A stretch of 64,000 nucleotides of DNA from Dyadobacter koreensis (GTDB lineage Bacteria; Bacteroidota; Bacteroidia; Cytophagales; Spirosomataceae), in contig NZ_FNXY01000008.1 in the NCBI RefSeq assembly GCF_900108855.1, positions 191,620 through 255,619 of the forward strand. Reading direction: 5' to 3'. The notes beneath the pieces are model-generated. The model saw only the letters and a program-made list of their open reading frames with translations, made no database searches and was not told the DNA's origin. Position 1 is the stretch's first letter. Every line of letters starts with the position of its first letter. A program made the position numbers and the translations under genes. Below, piece after piece: positions 10,030 through 19,614 of the stretch.

Positions 10030-10421
10030 AAACCCTCGGATTACGTCCATCACGAATACGTTTCGACTCTGCTGAGTAAAGCAATCCACATGATTTCCCC
10101 AAATTAATTTTTTGCGGTCACTTAATGAAAATTGCATGCATGGATCGCGTCGGTTTGGGCCCGGCATATCTGGCACAGTTGTTTATATCAGAGCATATCG
10201 TTTCAGTACCTTAATGATCTCAGAAGAGAGGCCATTGCCCTGATTCTTAAATAATTCGCGGAATAAGTTTGGAGATTTTGATTTCATGATCTGCGGTTTT
10301 GTCATGCGCGAGATTGTAATGAATATGGTCAGCGAAATTGGAACACTGAGATCTGCGAGCCAAAGTACAAGCTATTTTTTTCTGTCATCAACAACTTAAA
10401 ACTATATCATCAACTGCCTGA
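10030..10421. other. Intergenic stretch, nothing recognised
   Basis: These 392 bp between the AraC gene and the glycosyltransferase cluster contain no supported gene, repeat or clear terminator. A promoter for the downstream cluster must lie here, but I see no full TTG-N19-TAnnTTTG match. The open frames crossing it look like chance. Confidence 0.5.
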
Positions 10422-11576
10422 ATGAGTAACCTTATGATTCAACTACCTAAAAATTTATTGTGCTTTTCGCACTTGCGGTGGGACTTCGTATATCAACGTC
10501 CGCAACATCTGATGACTCGTTTTTCAGAGTTTTCAGCAGTATACTACTTAGAAGAACCAATTTTTTCTGAAATCGATAACGCATTTCTTACGTTTTCACA
10601 AAGGTTGCCAAATCTCTGGGTTTGCGTACCGCATCTTCCACATCATTTAAGTAAAACTGAGATAAATAAACAGCTGAAGTCGCTGTTGAATATCTTTTTT
10701 ATTAACAAAGACACCCAGGATTTTACTTTCTGGTACTATACGCCTATGGCGCTGGAATTTTCATTCAAATTTATTCCGGGATTGACGGTTTATGACTGCA
10801 TGGACGAATTATCTGCATTCAAATTTGCTCCCGAAGAATTGAAGGATCTTGAAAAACGTCTTTTCAATAAAGCAGACATCGTATTTACGGGAGGACAATC
10901 GCTCTATGAAGCGAAAAAACATCAGCATTACAATATCCATCCTTTTCAAAGCAGTATCGATAAAACTCATTTTGAAAAAGCTAGGAACAACAAATCAGAG
11001 CCTGATGACCAGTCGGGTATCAAGGGAGTTAAGCTAGGATTTTACGGGGTGATCGACGAACGTTTTGACATAGATCTTATCAGGGGCATCGCCGATGCTC
11101 ATCCTGACTGGCAAATTATTTTAATTGGCCCGATCGTAAAAATTGATCCAGCCACTTTACCGAAAAATGAAAACATACATTATCTCGGATCGAAAAAATA
11201 CGAGGAATTACCGCTTTATTTATCTGGCTGGAACGTTGCTCTCGTGCCTTTTCTTCTAAACGAATCTACACGTTTCATTAGTCCGACAAAGACACCTGAA
11301 TATCTTGCTGGTGGAAAACCGGTTGTATCTTCAGCCATAAAGGATGTCGTAAATCCGTACGCAAAAAACAAGCTTGTAAAGATCGGAGTAGATTCCATTG
11401 ATTTTGTAACAGCAGTTGAAGAATTGCTGCAGAGTCCGGACGACAGCGTATGGCTCGCGCAGGTCGATAATTTTCTCGCAGATTATTCCTGGGATAATAC
11501 CTTCCAGTCCATGAGAGAGCTAATGGAGAGCACCATGAAAAATAGAAATACGACGGTATCGGTTGTTAGTGAATAG
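10422..11576 (+). CDS. Glycosyltransferase (GT1/GT4-like, GT-B fold)
   Basis: 384-residue putative glycosyltransferase. The N-terminus contains SHLRWDFVYQRPQHLM, typical of a family often annotated as glycosyl transferase group 1. The C-terminal half carries the donor-site pattern IKGVKLGFYGVIDERFD, later YEELPLYLSGWNVALVPF, and the TPEYLAGGKPVVSS signature of the nucleotide-sugar pocket. It is probably cytoplasmic or membrane-associated, since no signal peptide is seen. It heads a same-strand run with a glycosidase-like gene, a PIG-L deacetylase and a methyltransferase, separated by 6 to 15 bp, which strongly suggests one operon. Donor and acceptor sugars are unknown. Confidence 0.85.
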   Translation: MSNLMIQLPKNLLCFSHLRWDFVYQRPQHLMTRFSEFSAVYYLEEPIFSEIDNAFLTFSQRLPNLWVCVPHLPHHLSKTEINKQLKSLLNIFFINKDTQDFTFWYYTPMALEFSFKFIPGLTVYDCMDELSAFKFAPEELKDLEKRLFNKADIVFTGGQSLYEAKKHQHYNIHPFQSSIDKTHFEKARNNKSEPDDQSGIKGVKLGFYGVIDERFDIDLIRGIADAHPDWQIILIGPIVKIDPATLPKNENIHYLGSKKYEELPLYLSGWNVALVPFLLNESTRFISPTKTPEYLAGGKPVVSSAIKDVVNPYAKNKLVKIGVDSIDFVTAVEELLQSPDDSVWLAQVDNFLADYSWDNTFQSMRELMESTMKNRNTTVSVVSE

Positions 11577-11591
11577 TACTGGAAGTAATAA

Positions 11592-12830
11592 ATGTATCAA
11601 ATATTGGAAATGAATGACCAAATTATCGAAAATCCCTTCAAGTCATTTTGGATGGCGGGATTTGAGTGCAGTGATCAACTGAATTTCCATGGCGACCGGG
11701 TTGATTTTCTTAATATAACGTCTCATCTGACTCTGATTGATGAAGATTATGAGCGTTTGAAAAAGTTTAATTTTTATACAGTACGTGAAGGTTTGCGATG
11801 GAGCCAGATTGAAACGGAACCATATATTTATGATTTTGGAATATTGGAGAAAATGCTGTTGGCCGGACAGAAACACGGTATTCAGCAAATTTGGGATATA
11901 TGTCATTTTGGTTTCCCGGCGGATCTGACTCCCTTGCACCCGCATTTTACGATGCGTTTTGCAGCTCTTTGCGAGGCATTTGTCAGCTATTACAAAAGTT
12001 TCGGTTTTGAGCTTCCGCTTATCGTAACGCCGATAAATGAAGTTAGTTTCATGTCATGGCTTGGAGGGGATGTCGCGGCAACATCGCCTTATTGCCGAAA
12101 TAACGGTTGGGAGGTAAAATATGCATACATGCGGGCCTATATTGCGGGAGTCAAAGTGATGAGAGAAGTTGATCCCACTGTCAGAATTTTGACAACGGAG
12201 CCGCTCGTCAGTTTATCGGCAAATCTTAACGCTACACAAGAGCAAATCACTATTGCAAAAGAGCACCATGATCTTCAATATCAGTCCGTTGATATGCTAT
12301 GTGGCAGAATTTGCCCGGAGCTGGGAGGAAAGCCGGAATATCTGGATATGCTGGGCTTTAACTACTATTATAACAATCAATGGATCGTTGAACCACACCA
12401 GATGCTCGGGTGGAATGATCCGGTTCCGCATCAAAATTTGCGGTTATTGTCAAGTTTGCTGACCGAAGCGCATGAACGATATGATCGACCGATTTTACTT
12501 TCGGAGACAAGTCATCCCAGGGAAGACCGCCCCGTCTGGATCAAACACATTAGTGTGGAAATTACGAAATTGATTCAGAAAGATATCCCGATATGGGGTG
12601 TTTGTATTTATCCTATCATTGATCGCCCCAATTGGGATAATCTGGATGACTGGCATAATTCAGGATTGTGGGATATGGATCCGGAATCAGGTCTTGACAG
12701 CCGCATCCTGCATCAGCCCTCCGCCCATGCATTATTGGAATGTCAGGAATTGATTGCTGCAAGTCTGGCGCCGGCGAAAAATCAAAATTATTATTTAAAA
12801 ACACAAGAGTCGACGCTCACCAAATCGTGA
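11592..12830 (+). CDS. Clan GH-A glycosidase-like protein (GH1-like)
   Basis: 412-residue TIM-barrel glycosidase-like protein, resembling proteins annotated as family 1 glycosylhydrolases. Likely catalytic residues are E150 in TPINEVSF (acid/base, the N-E pair expected in clan A) and E305 in LLSETSH (nucleophile). The motif VREGLRWSQIE near residue 65 is also typical. It has no signal peptide, so it should act in the cytoplasm, which is unusual for scavenging and more consistent with processing a glycoconjugate or glycoside intermediate. It starts 15 bp after the glycosyltransferase gene. A nearby methionine seven codons in is an alternative start. Substrate unknown. Confidence 0.8.
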   Translation: MYQILEMNDQIIENPFKSFWMAGFECSDQLNFHGDRVDFLNITSHLTLIDEDYERLKKFNFYTVREGLRWSQIETEPYIYDFGILEKMLLAGQKHGIQQIWDICHFGFPADLTPLHPHFTMRFAALCEAFVSYYKSFGFELPLIVTPINEVSFMSWLGGDVAATSPYCRNNGWEVKYAYMRAYIAGVKVMREVDPTVRILTTEPLVSLSANLNATQEQITIAKEHHDLQYQSVDMLCGRICPELGGKPEYLDMLGFNYYYNNQWIVEPHQMLGWNDPVPHQNLRLLSSLLTEAHERYDRPILLSETSHPREDRPVWIKHISVEITKLIQKDIPIWGVCIYPIIDRPNWDNLDDWHNSGLWDMDPESGLDSRILHQPSAHALLECQELIAASLAPAKNQNYYLKTQESTLTKS

Positions 12831-12836
12831 TTTAAG

Positions 12837-13583
12837 ATGATAAAGGAAATTACAAAATTATGGAGCCAGCTCGGAGATCTTGAAGCCGTAGATGTTGAAA
12901 AATTTGGGATAAGCCTGGTTATTGCCCCACATCCTGATGATGAAACCCTGGGGTGCGGCGGGACTGTGGCACTGTTGAGGAAGCTAGAAATTCCGGTACA
13001 CTTTATTTTTGTAAGTGATGGCACAATGTCGCATCCTAATTCGAAAAAATTTCCTGAATCCAAATTGAGAAAATTGCGGGAGAAAGAGGCAAAAGACGCC
13101 GTTGTGACGCTTGGAGGGGATAGTGAATGTATGGAATTTATGAGAATAAAGGATACCAGAGTTCCGAATCGAGAAGATGCCGACTTCTCAGATACGGTGC
13201 ATCGAATGATTAAAAGCATAAACCTTATTCAGCCTGAAACAGTGTTTGTCCCCTGGCAAAAAGATCCGCACCGCGATCATCAGGCTACGTGGGAAATTAT
13301 GTCCGAAGTATTAAAAAAGCTTGATGTTAAGCCAAGGGTCCTGGAATATCCAATCTGGCTCTGGGAGCTTGGTGATCCGGAAGATGTTGCGTCAATAGAT
13401 CAGATGAAGAAGCTGACAGTCAATATTGAAGAGACGCTTCCTGCAAAAAACAAGGCTCTGACAGCTCATGTTTCGCAGGTGACACGAATGATCGACGATG
13501 ATCCTGGAGGTTTTATTTTGTCTCCGGAAGTTATCGCACATTTCAATATTCCGACAGAAGTATTTTTTGAATCTATAAATTAA
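12837..13583 (+). CDS. PIG-L family deacetylase
   Basis: 248-residue LmbE/PIG-L protein, a zinc-dependent N-deacetylase family acting on N-acetylglucosaminyl-type substrates (as in MshB, BshB and PIG-L). The zinc and catalytic motif is P31-H-P-D-D-E36 followed by TLGCGG. The second site is H145-R-D-H148. Both are intact, so it is probably active. It follows the glycosidase-like gene by 6 bp and precedes the methyltransferase by 6 bp. In other bacteria, PIG-L and NodS-like methyltransferases are often neighbours or fused. Together they suggest modification of an amino-sugar intermediate made by the cluster's transferases; this role is inference. Confidence 0.9.
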   Translation: MIKEITKLWSQLGDLEAVDVEKFGISLVIAPHPDDETLGCGGTVALLRKLEIPVHFIFVSDGTMSHPNSKKFPESKLRKLREKEAKDAVVTLGGDSECMEFMRIKDTRVPNREDADFSDTVHRMIKSINLIQPETVFVPWQKDPHRDHQATWEIMSEVLKKLDVKPRVLEYPIWLWELGDPEDVASIDQMKKLTVNIEETLPAKNKALTAHVSQVTRMIDDDPGGFILSPEVIAHFNIPTEVFFESIN

Positions 13584-13589
13584 ACAGCT

Positions 13590-14189
13590 ATGGAAAAACC
13601 TGAAAAATCGCTTGATGCTGAGTTTTTTAATAAAATGTATGAGCAAAACCAGGATCCCTGGGATTTTGAAAACAGTGCATATGAAAGGGAGAAATACGAT
13701 GCAACTTTGAAAGCAATTCCTAAGGATAAGTATAAAAGTGTTTTTGAGATTGGATGTTCAAACGGTGTTTTGAGCGAAAAATTAGCCAATTTCTGTGAAC
13801 GTCTATTAGCGGTGGATGCAAGTTCTATTGCTGTCGAAAATGCAAAAAAACGTTTGGCAGACTATCACTTCGTTGAAGTCCAGGAAATGACTATACCGAA
13901 AAATTTTCCGGAAGAACAATTTGATCTGATACTTTTCTCTGAGGTTGGATATTTCTTAAGTATGGAGGATCTGACCCTGTCGAGAGACAAAATGATTGAT
14001 GCACTTGCGCCGAATGGACATTTATTACTTGTACATTGGACGCCATTCGTAGAGGAGTTTCCGCTGACGGGCGATCAGGTCCACGAATTATTTCTTCAAT
14101 CAGCGGAACCGGAATCTGGTATATTAGCCCATCTTTATGGCCGATCAGAAACTCAATACCGGCTGGATCTATTTGAAAAGAAGCAATGA
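13590..14189 (+). CDS. SAM-dependent methyltransferase (NodS-like)
   Basis: 199-residue class I methyltransferase. The glycine-rich SAM-binding motif is VFEIGCSNGVLSE at about 51-63, followed by an acidic residue in LLAVDAS. The N-terminal FFNKMYEQNQDPWDFE is characteristic of the NodS-like group that accompanies PIG-L deacetylases. NodS in rhizobia N-methylates a deacetylated chitooligosaccharide, so an amino group exposed by the neighbouring deacetylase is a reasonable but unproven target. It ends one base before the end of the convergent GT2 gene. Confidence 0.87.
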   Translation: MEKPEKSLDAEFFNKMYEQNQDPWDFENSAYEREKYDATLKAIPKDKYKSVFEIGCSNGVLSEKLANFCERLLAVDASSIAVENAKKRLADYHFVEVQEMTIPKNFPEEQFDLILFSEVGYFLSMEDLTLSRDKMIDALAPNGHLLLVHWTPFVEEFPLTGDQVHELFLQSAEPESGILAHLYGRSETQYRLDLFEKKQ

Positions 14190-14190
14190 A

Positions 14191-15369
14191 TCAATGCTTT
14201 TGAAACTCCATAATCTTTGCTTTTAATTGCGGGATCACATGAACAACATCCATTTTCTGCCAGATTTCGGACCAGGCGCCTTTTGCTAATTCCTCTTCGA
14301 TGTGCTCCCAGAACATCCCAAAAAATGTCGTCACTGACGCTTGGTCTCTCAGCCAGTTTAAGTCTATTTCAAGAACTTGGGCCACTTGGCGAAGAAGGTC
14401 AGAAGACCTTTTTTGCTCATCCGAAAGTAACCAGTACTGGCGTAACATCTTCTTGGCATCAAGCTTTTTAAATAAGGCCTCCGCTGGCTCAACCAAAACC
14501 GGATCATGTGCCTGGTTCATTTCTCCCCATTGCTTCAACTGTATGGAAAAGCCAAAATCTACTCGTCCCTGAATGCGTGTTGAGGTATATACTTTAACCA
14601 GTGGACTCAGTCGAATTTTGGCATCAATACATCTTAATGCTCTATGAAAAGCCATATCTTCCAGAAATGGAACAACGGGAAGTCGCCCCGATAGATCATA
14701 AATGGCACAGGTTACGGCGAAGCTTGCACCAAAACATTGGTAGTGTCGCGGCCAGGGATCATTTTCCAAGGGATCAATAAGTGTTTCGATTCTGGAAACC
14801 AGATGTTTATAGGTTACATCCCGAAGGTAATAAACTCTTGCTATGCTGTTTTCCGGCCGTGTTAAAATCCTTCCTCCAACCACGTCATTTCCTTTATTAA
14901 TTTCTTCGATTGTATTAAAAACCCAATTTTTATCTACCTCCGTATCGCCATCTGTGCTGGCAATAATTCCGTTAGGTTTGCCCAATAATTCAAATCGGTT
15001 GTATGCAGCGTCCATTAAAAGTCTCCTCACAGTACCAATATGCGCCACGTCCATTGATAGCCGGATATCCTCAATATGCAGGGAGAATTCAGGATATCGC
15101 TTCTGGTATTTTCTGGCAAAATCCGCTGATGCATCAGAGCAATTGTTGGCAAGAAGCAGCACTTCATAATGTTGGTAAGGAACCCGTTTTCCCGAATTGT
15201 CATATTGCTTCCGCAACGCGTCAAGCGTTTTCGGTAAATTTTCAAGCTCATTCCTCACCGGAAGGATGACCGATACTTTTAAATCTGATGCAGGTGATAT
15301 ATTATTAAATAAATCAGAAGCCGAAATTTGATCGATATCGGCAGTTTCTTCCAGAGAAGTTTGTACCAT
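14191..15369 (-). CDS. Family 2 glycosyltransferase
   Basis: 392-residue GT-A fold transferase. Sequence signs are SVILPVRNELENLP near residue 33, LLANNCSDAS near 72, and the metal-binding region ASTDGDTEVDKNWV near 138. A later part (VVPFLEDMAFHRALR) fits the acceptor/catalytic region. No transmembrane helices are evident. It is encoded convergently with the methyltransferase, with a single base between the two genes, and completes the set GT, GH1-like, PIG-L, methyltransferase, GT2. Comparable PIG-L/NodS/GT2 groupings occur in other phyla. The product is unknown. Confidence 0.88.
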   Translation of the reverse strand: MVQTSLEETADIDQISASDLFNNISPASDLKVSVILPVRNELENLPKTLDALRKQYDNSGKRVPYQHYEVLLLANNCSDASADFARKYQKRYPEFSLHIEDIRLSMDVAHIGTVRRLLMDAAYNRFELLGKPNGIIASTDGDTEVDKNWVFNTIEEINKGNDVVGGRILTRPENSIARVYYLRDVTYKHLVSRIETLIDPLENDPWPRHYQCFGASFAVTCAIYDLSGRLPVVPFLEDMAFHRALRCIDAKIRLSPLVKVYTSTRIQGRVDFGFSIQLKQWGEMNQAHDPVLVEPAEALFKKLDAKKMLRQYWLLSDEQKRSSDLLRQVAQVLEIDLNWLRDQASVTTFFGMFWEHIEEELAKGAWSEIWQKMDVVHVIPQLKAKIMEFQKH

Positions 15370-15566
15370 CTTAAGTGAAAATTAAATGACGTGCGGCCTG
15401 TCGAAAGTCACAGGATCATCAGTTCAATTAAAAAGTGTGCCAAATGGCCAATATTTCAGGACATTACTGAATTCATTTTCAGGATATTGAAAGGGAAGTC
15501 AAAAATTGATTAGCAGGGCATACTTTTTGAGTAAATGGTGTTCTCGTTTTAAAACTTTTTCGACTG

Positions 15567-16289
15567 ATGATAGTAAATTACAAGGAAGATGGCTGGCAAA
15601 TAATTTCTCAAAGAGCGCACGGATTACTGGCAGGTGAGATTTGTTTTCACTGGAAAAAAAATACAGTTACTAATCGATGGTTTGAAACGATTATCGCGGC
15701 TGCTGAACATGATGATGTATTTAATGAGTTTGAAAAGGGGGAGGTTCTTATCAATGAAAACGGCGGACCTGTAAACTTTAAAATGCGCGAATTTGAAAAA
15801 TTAAAATGTGATCGGCTTATTCGTCAGGCGCTTTCCAAAAGCCGGTATATTGCATTGCTTATTTCGCGTCATATTCAATTTCTACACGCAGATTCCGAAG
15901 ACAAGAATGCCGCGAGGTATTGTAAGGACCTGAGAAAATCAGACAAGGTCTGGCGTAAAGAAATTCAAATTACTCAATCCGAAATTGAAGAGGCATACGC
16001 GATTATTGAATGGTGCGACGCTTTTTCTCTTCTGATTTGTCAGCAATTGGTCCAGCCGGAAAATCGGAAAATAGAAATCAGCAAAGGGCCGGATCGTATC
16101 TGTTATCAGCTGCATGCGCCAAAGGAAAATAAACTTTCCGTAGATCCCTGGCCGTTTGTTTCAGATCACTTCGAAATTCGTTTTGAATCCCGGACAATTC
16201 CTCAGTTGAAATTTAATAGCGCCGAAGAATTCAGGAATATTTTAATGGAAACGGCTGTGGAAACGCATACTTTCCAATTGATCAAATGA
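15567..16289 (+). CDS. DUF3891 family protein
   Basis: 240-residue protein matching the DUF3891 pattern: the start MIVNYKEDGWQIISQRAHG followed by AAEHDDVFNEF, a conserved histidine/aspartate region suggestive of a divergent HD-like site. Function is uncharacterised. It has no signal peptide or membrane segment. It is preceded by a 197-bp gap with no evident features and followed by 90 bp before a DUF1569 gene. There is no evidence tying it to either neighbouring locus. Confidence 0.8.
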   Translation: MIVNYKEDGWQIISQRAHGLLAGEICFHWKKNTVTNRWFETIIAAAEHDDVFNEFEKGEVLINENGGPVNFKMREFEKLKCDRLIRQALSKSRYIALLISRHIQFLHADSEDKNAARYCKDLRKSDKVWRKEIQITQSEIEEAYAIIEWCDAFSLLICQQLVQPENRKIEISKGPDRICYQLHAPKENKLSVDPWPFVSDHFEIRFESRTIPQLKFNSAEEFRNILMETAVETHTFQLIK

Positions 16290-16379
16290 GAAAATTATGG
16301 TATTTTTGATTAAGTTGATTGTGTATATTTTTTGGTAATATTTTTTGACTAAATTGTATTTCAACTAAATCAGACCATT

Positions 16380-16838
16380 ATGCCTCTCCCTGACATTTTT
16401 TGTAAAGCAGTTTCCCGCGAAGTGATCAACCGGATCGAGAAGCTTGATAGCCATACACAACCGCTTTGGGGAAAGATGAATGTGGCGCAAATGCTTGCCC
16501 ACTGTTGCGTATCTTATGAGTACGTTTACGAAGATAAACACAAACCGCCCGGACCAGTTATGAAGCTTATTCTCAAAATGTTGGTAAAGGATAAAGTTGT
16601 GAGCGAAAAACCGTATCCGAAAAACGGGAGAACAGCCGCTGACTTCGTTATAACCGATGAACGCGATTTTGAGTATGAAAAACAAAGGCTCATCGCATAT
16701 ATCTGGAAAACACAGGAATTGGGAAAACTACATTTTAAGGGAAAGGAATCACTTTCTTTCGGAAAATTGAGTTGCACAGAATGGAATAATATGTTCTATA
16801 AACATCTTGACCATCATCTGACCCAATTTGGGGTTTAA
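16380..16838 (+). CDS. DUF1569 family protein (DinB-like)
   Basis: 152-residue small helical protein of the DUF1569 type, related to the DinB/YfiT four-helix bundle group, members of which can bind a divalent metal through histidines. Visible family features are PLWGKMNVAQMLAHCCVS (about 35-52) and a C-terminal MFYKHLDHHLTQFG. Role unknown; many DinB-like proteins act as thiol-dependent transferases, but that is not shown here. Confidence 0.8.
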   Translation: MPLPDIFCKAVSREVINRIEKLDSHTQPLWGKMNVAQMLAHCCVSYEYVYEDKHKPPGPVMKLILKMLVKDKVVSEKPYPKNGRTAADFVITDERDFEYEKQRLIAYIWKTQELGKLHFKGKESLSFGKLSCTEWNNMFYKHLDHHLTQFGV

Positions 16839-16948
16839 ATGATTGTCGATGAATCCAGTATAGGCATATATACTTGGAAAGTAAGGGATAAAAAACTCTT
16901 TTATTTAAAGATTGAAATGACTAGGTTTGTGTATAAATATAATGCAGG

Positions 16949-17386
16949 ATGGTTTTTTCAAAAACGTGCGAGTATGCGATCAGGGCGGTAATCTACATTG
17001 CCCAGAAGTCGGAAGATGGAACAAAAGTTGGTATAAAGGAAATTTCCGCTGGCATTGATTCGCCTGTCCATTTCATTGCCAAGATTTTGCAGGATTTGAG
17101 TAAACGGGAAATTGTGCAATCGTCAAAGGGACCAAATGGCGGTTTCTATATCGATAAAGATTCCCGAAAAAAAACTCTTGCAGACGTTGTGACGGCAATT
17201 GATGGTGATAAATTATTTATTGGTTGTGGGCTGGGATTGAAAAATTGTTCAGAATCGAAACCTTGTCCCTTGCATTCAGAATTTAAAAGTATTCGTGAAA
17301 AAATCAAAGTGACGCTCCATAATGCTACGATTGGAGATTTTAACGAAAGCCTTAACGCAGGTTTGAGTTTTATTAAAGAGCGATAA
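16949..17386 (+). CDS. Rrf2-family transcriptional regulator
   Basis: 145-residue winged-helix regulator of the Rrf2/IscR/NsrR family. The N-terminus KTCEYAIRAVIYIAQKS and the segment SSKGPNGGFYIDK (wing) are typical. Three cysteines in CGLGLKNCSESKPCPLH have the arrangement that holds an iron-sulfur cluster in IscR and NsrR, so it may sense iron-sulfur status, nitric oxide or redox state. No isc or suf genes are nearby. A TAGGTTTG box (16922-16929) matches the Bacteroidota -7 consensus 20 bp before the start codon, but a -33 TTG at the right distance is missing. A weak hairpin with T run follows at 17420-17437. Confidence 0.9.
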   Translation: MVFSKTCEYAIRAVIYIAQKSEDGTKVGIKEISAGIDSPVHFIAKILQDLSKREIVQSSKGPNGGFYIDKDSRKKTLADVVTAIDGDKLFIGCGLGLKNCSESKPCPLHSEFKSIREKIKVTLHNATIGDFNESLNAGLSFIKER

Positions 17387-17685
17387 ATTGCAGTAAAACC
17401 CGGATGTATTTTTGAATTGATCCCGTGGGATTTTTATAAAAAGTCTCGCCCATACTTAAATTATTCTCGAATAAATTTATGTAAATTGAAAGAAATTTTT
17501 GGATATTTATTCAATTGAAAATTTTTTACTTTCAGATTTTTGGTCTGATCGTTTTAAACGAAGATCATTATCAAGAAAATTAAATGGGCATAAAAATTAG
17601 TAAAGAGCTTGGTTACGTAAACATTATATATAATTCAGATTCAAAAAATTTCAACTAAAACTTACCAGAAAACGATCTTAAAGTT

Positions 17686-17922
17686 ATGGGAAAAGGCAAG
17701 GATTTATTCGGGAAATACAACGATTTAGGTAAAGAAAAAGGAGTTGGAAGTGAAGAATATAATTATTCTTGTGTGTTATTTCAGGCACTTTTGATGCTGG
17801 GTGAAAGAAAGGTTTTTGAACTTCTGGAAGAGGCAGACGCAACCGGTAAAAAGCTTTCCCTGGAATATGAAGCCCAAACGAGTGAAGGAGAGATAGTGCC
17901 GAGTGAGGTGATTTTGGTTTGA
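17686..17922 (+). CDS. Small hypothetical protein (78 residues)
   Basis: Short gene supported by an A/G-rich sequence just before the ATG and a strong terminator 33 bp after its stop. The protein is mixed in charge, with a central hydrophobic helix (SCVLFQALLMLGERKVFELLEEAD) and a beta-rich tail (KLSLEYEAQTSEGEI). No signal peptide. I do not recognise the family. It stands alone between an Rrf2 regulator and a long gene-free region. Confidence 0.6.
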   Translation: MGKGKDLFGKYNDLGKEKGVGSEEYNYSCVLFQALLMLGERKVFELLEEADATGKKLSLEYEAQTSEGEIVPSEVILV

Positions 17923-17954
17923 GAAATAAATCAGCGACGAAATACGAGTTTATC

Positions 17955-17982
17955 AGCCCGAAAGTTTTTCGGGCTTTTCTTT
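17955..17982 (+). terminator. Rho-independent terminator
   Basis: AGCCCGAAA and TTTCGGGCT form a perfect 9-bp stem with a 3-nt loop, followed by TTTCTTTT. It lies 33 bp downstream of the small gene at 17686 and supports that gene being transcribed. Confidence 0.85.
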
Positions 17983-18960
17983 TATGCAGAACCAGCAAGT
18001 TGTAACGCCATCATGTAGAACTATTTCCGGACTTACATGCGCAAGCAAAATCGTATCCTAAACCCTAAGGTAATTGCTTACAAATTTTTGAATTTGTAAG
18101 TGCATTCAGATTTTCTTTGAACTTACAAAGCATCTTCACGAATCGTCACACATTTACCGAGTCCTACGGATGTTTTCACCACGCCACAAATTGATGAATT
18201 GCTCGTTTTTTTAAGCATAATCCAGTATCTGTTACCAGCTTTGGTTCTACCATCCTTCTATCGTTTCTAATATGTTAATTTATTGTCGCCTGATCAATTA
18301 CTGTTCCGGTAAAAATAAACAGGTTTTAGATTGAAGATCCCGGTTGTAATATTTTTGTATCGTAAGTTGGAAGATTTAGCCCATGGGAAAAAAATATTTC
18401 CTGCACCCTATAAAACGGGCGTATCTAACGATCACAGTCTTACGGGACGGTTGTGAACCATAAGCTGAATTTTGCAGCATTCTCTCCTGATCAGTGATAT
18501 ACCCCGAATCATAAAACAGCCCATGGACCACCAGATGAGAATAATAGACAAGTCCGAGGCTAAAAGGGAAAAGCTTACGCTTTCTTATCGCAAATGTTCA
18601 AAGCAGGATATCTGACAGGTTTTGAAAGGTTTTGTACCGAACTTAAAATTTCGTTTAAGCTTATAATCGAACGATGCCGCTCCTGTGGGTATGTAAATCT
18701 TAGGCTTCGATCATAAAGTGATGTTTAAATTTTTCTCTCTTTTCCCTTTGTGGGAGGTTGTTGTAAAATATCTTTATATAAGATTTAAACTGTCGACTGC
18801 CAATGACTTGCGGTAAGGTAATTGGCGTCCGAAAAAAAAAGTAAATTCTCATGGGACTTTTTACGCTTCTGCGGTCTTATCAATAAATGAAAGTAGATTT
18901 GAATAACAAAACAGCGTTTTTATAGTATAACCAATACCGTTAGAAGATATATCGCCCCAA
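17983..18960. other. Gene-free stretch of about 980 bp
   Basis: No supported coding region on either strand. It contains a perfect 10-bp inverted repeat, CTTACAAATT-TTTG-AATTTGTAAG (18077-18100). Further ACTTACA words occur near 18031 and 18121, which could be a regulatory site. A short frame beginning near 18522 (MDHQMRIIDKSEAKREK) ends quickly and may be relic or chance. The right end must carry the promoter of the ECF sigma gene at 18961, but I cannot define it. Confidence 0.5.
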
Positions 18961-19539
18961 ATGATCAGAATTGAAGGTAATCAAAAAGCTGAAGACCATC
19001 TACTTCTTCTAAGCATGAAGAATGGAAGCAGTATTGCCTTTGACACCATTTATGAAAAATACTGGGAAAAGCTCTATAACCAGGCATATAAAAGGCTGAA
19101 TGATGAAGATTATGCAAAGGATATCATTCAGGACATATTTCTGCAACTTTGGCAGCGCAGAGAGGAACTGCAGATTGATCATCTGCAGACTTATTTATAC
19201 ACGTCGGTAAGGAACAATGTATTTAAATATCTTGAAAAAGAACAAAAATATACCCCGGTAACGACCTTGCTCGAGCAGCTTTCTGCAGCAGGTGAAAAAG
19301 CGGATGCACTTGTGCTGAGAAAAGAATTTATGGTCCGGTTTGAAGCGCTGGTCAGAACACTGACGCCGTCTCAGCAGGAAATTTTCCGGATGAGATTTTA
19401 CGAAGATCTCTGTACACTGGAAATCGCCGAAAGATTGAGCATAACCCGTAAAACTGTTCAAAATCAGCTTCATAGAAGCATTGCTCAGCTTAGGCATTCT
19501 TTCGGGCTTTTCATGTATCTGCTGTTAAGCAACTTTTAA
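18961..19539 (+). CDS. ECF sigma factor of the SusCD locus
   Basis: 192-residue ECF sigma factor of the Bacteroidota RpoE/FecI-like type. Region 2 spans about 25-95 (DYAKDIIQDIFLQLWQRRE) and region 4 spans about 130-185, with a helix-turn-helix in IAERLSITRKTVQNQLHRS. The FecR anti-sigma gene begins 75 bp downstream, followed by an STN-containing SusC. By the Fec paradigm, the outer-membrane receptor signals through FecR to release this factor, which then transcribes susC and susD. Confidence 0.93.
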   Translation: MIRIEGNQKAEDHLLLLSMKNGSSIAFDTIYEKYWEKLYNQAYKRLNDEDYAKDIIQDIFLQLWQRREELQIDHLQTYLYTSVRNNVFKYLEKEQKYTPVTTLLEQLSAAGEKADALVLRKEFMVRFEALVRTLTPSQQEIFRMRFYEDLCTLEIAERLSITRKTVQNQLHRSIAQLRHSFGLFMYLLLSNF

Positions 19540-19614
19540 AAATATTTTGTGGGATTATTTAGGTTTCACCGGTCTTATCATAATTAAGACAAAAATCGCC
19601 TTGTGCGCAAACTG

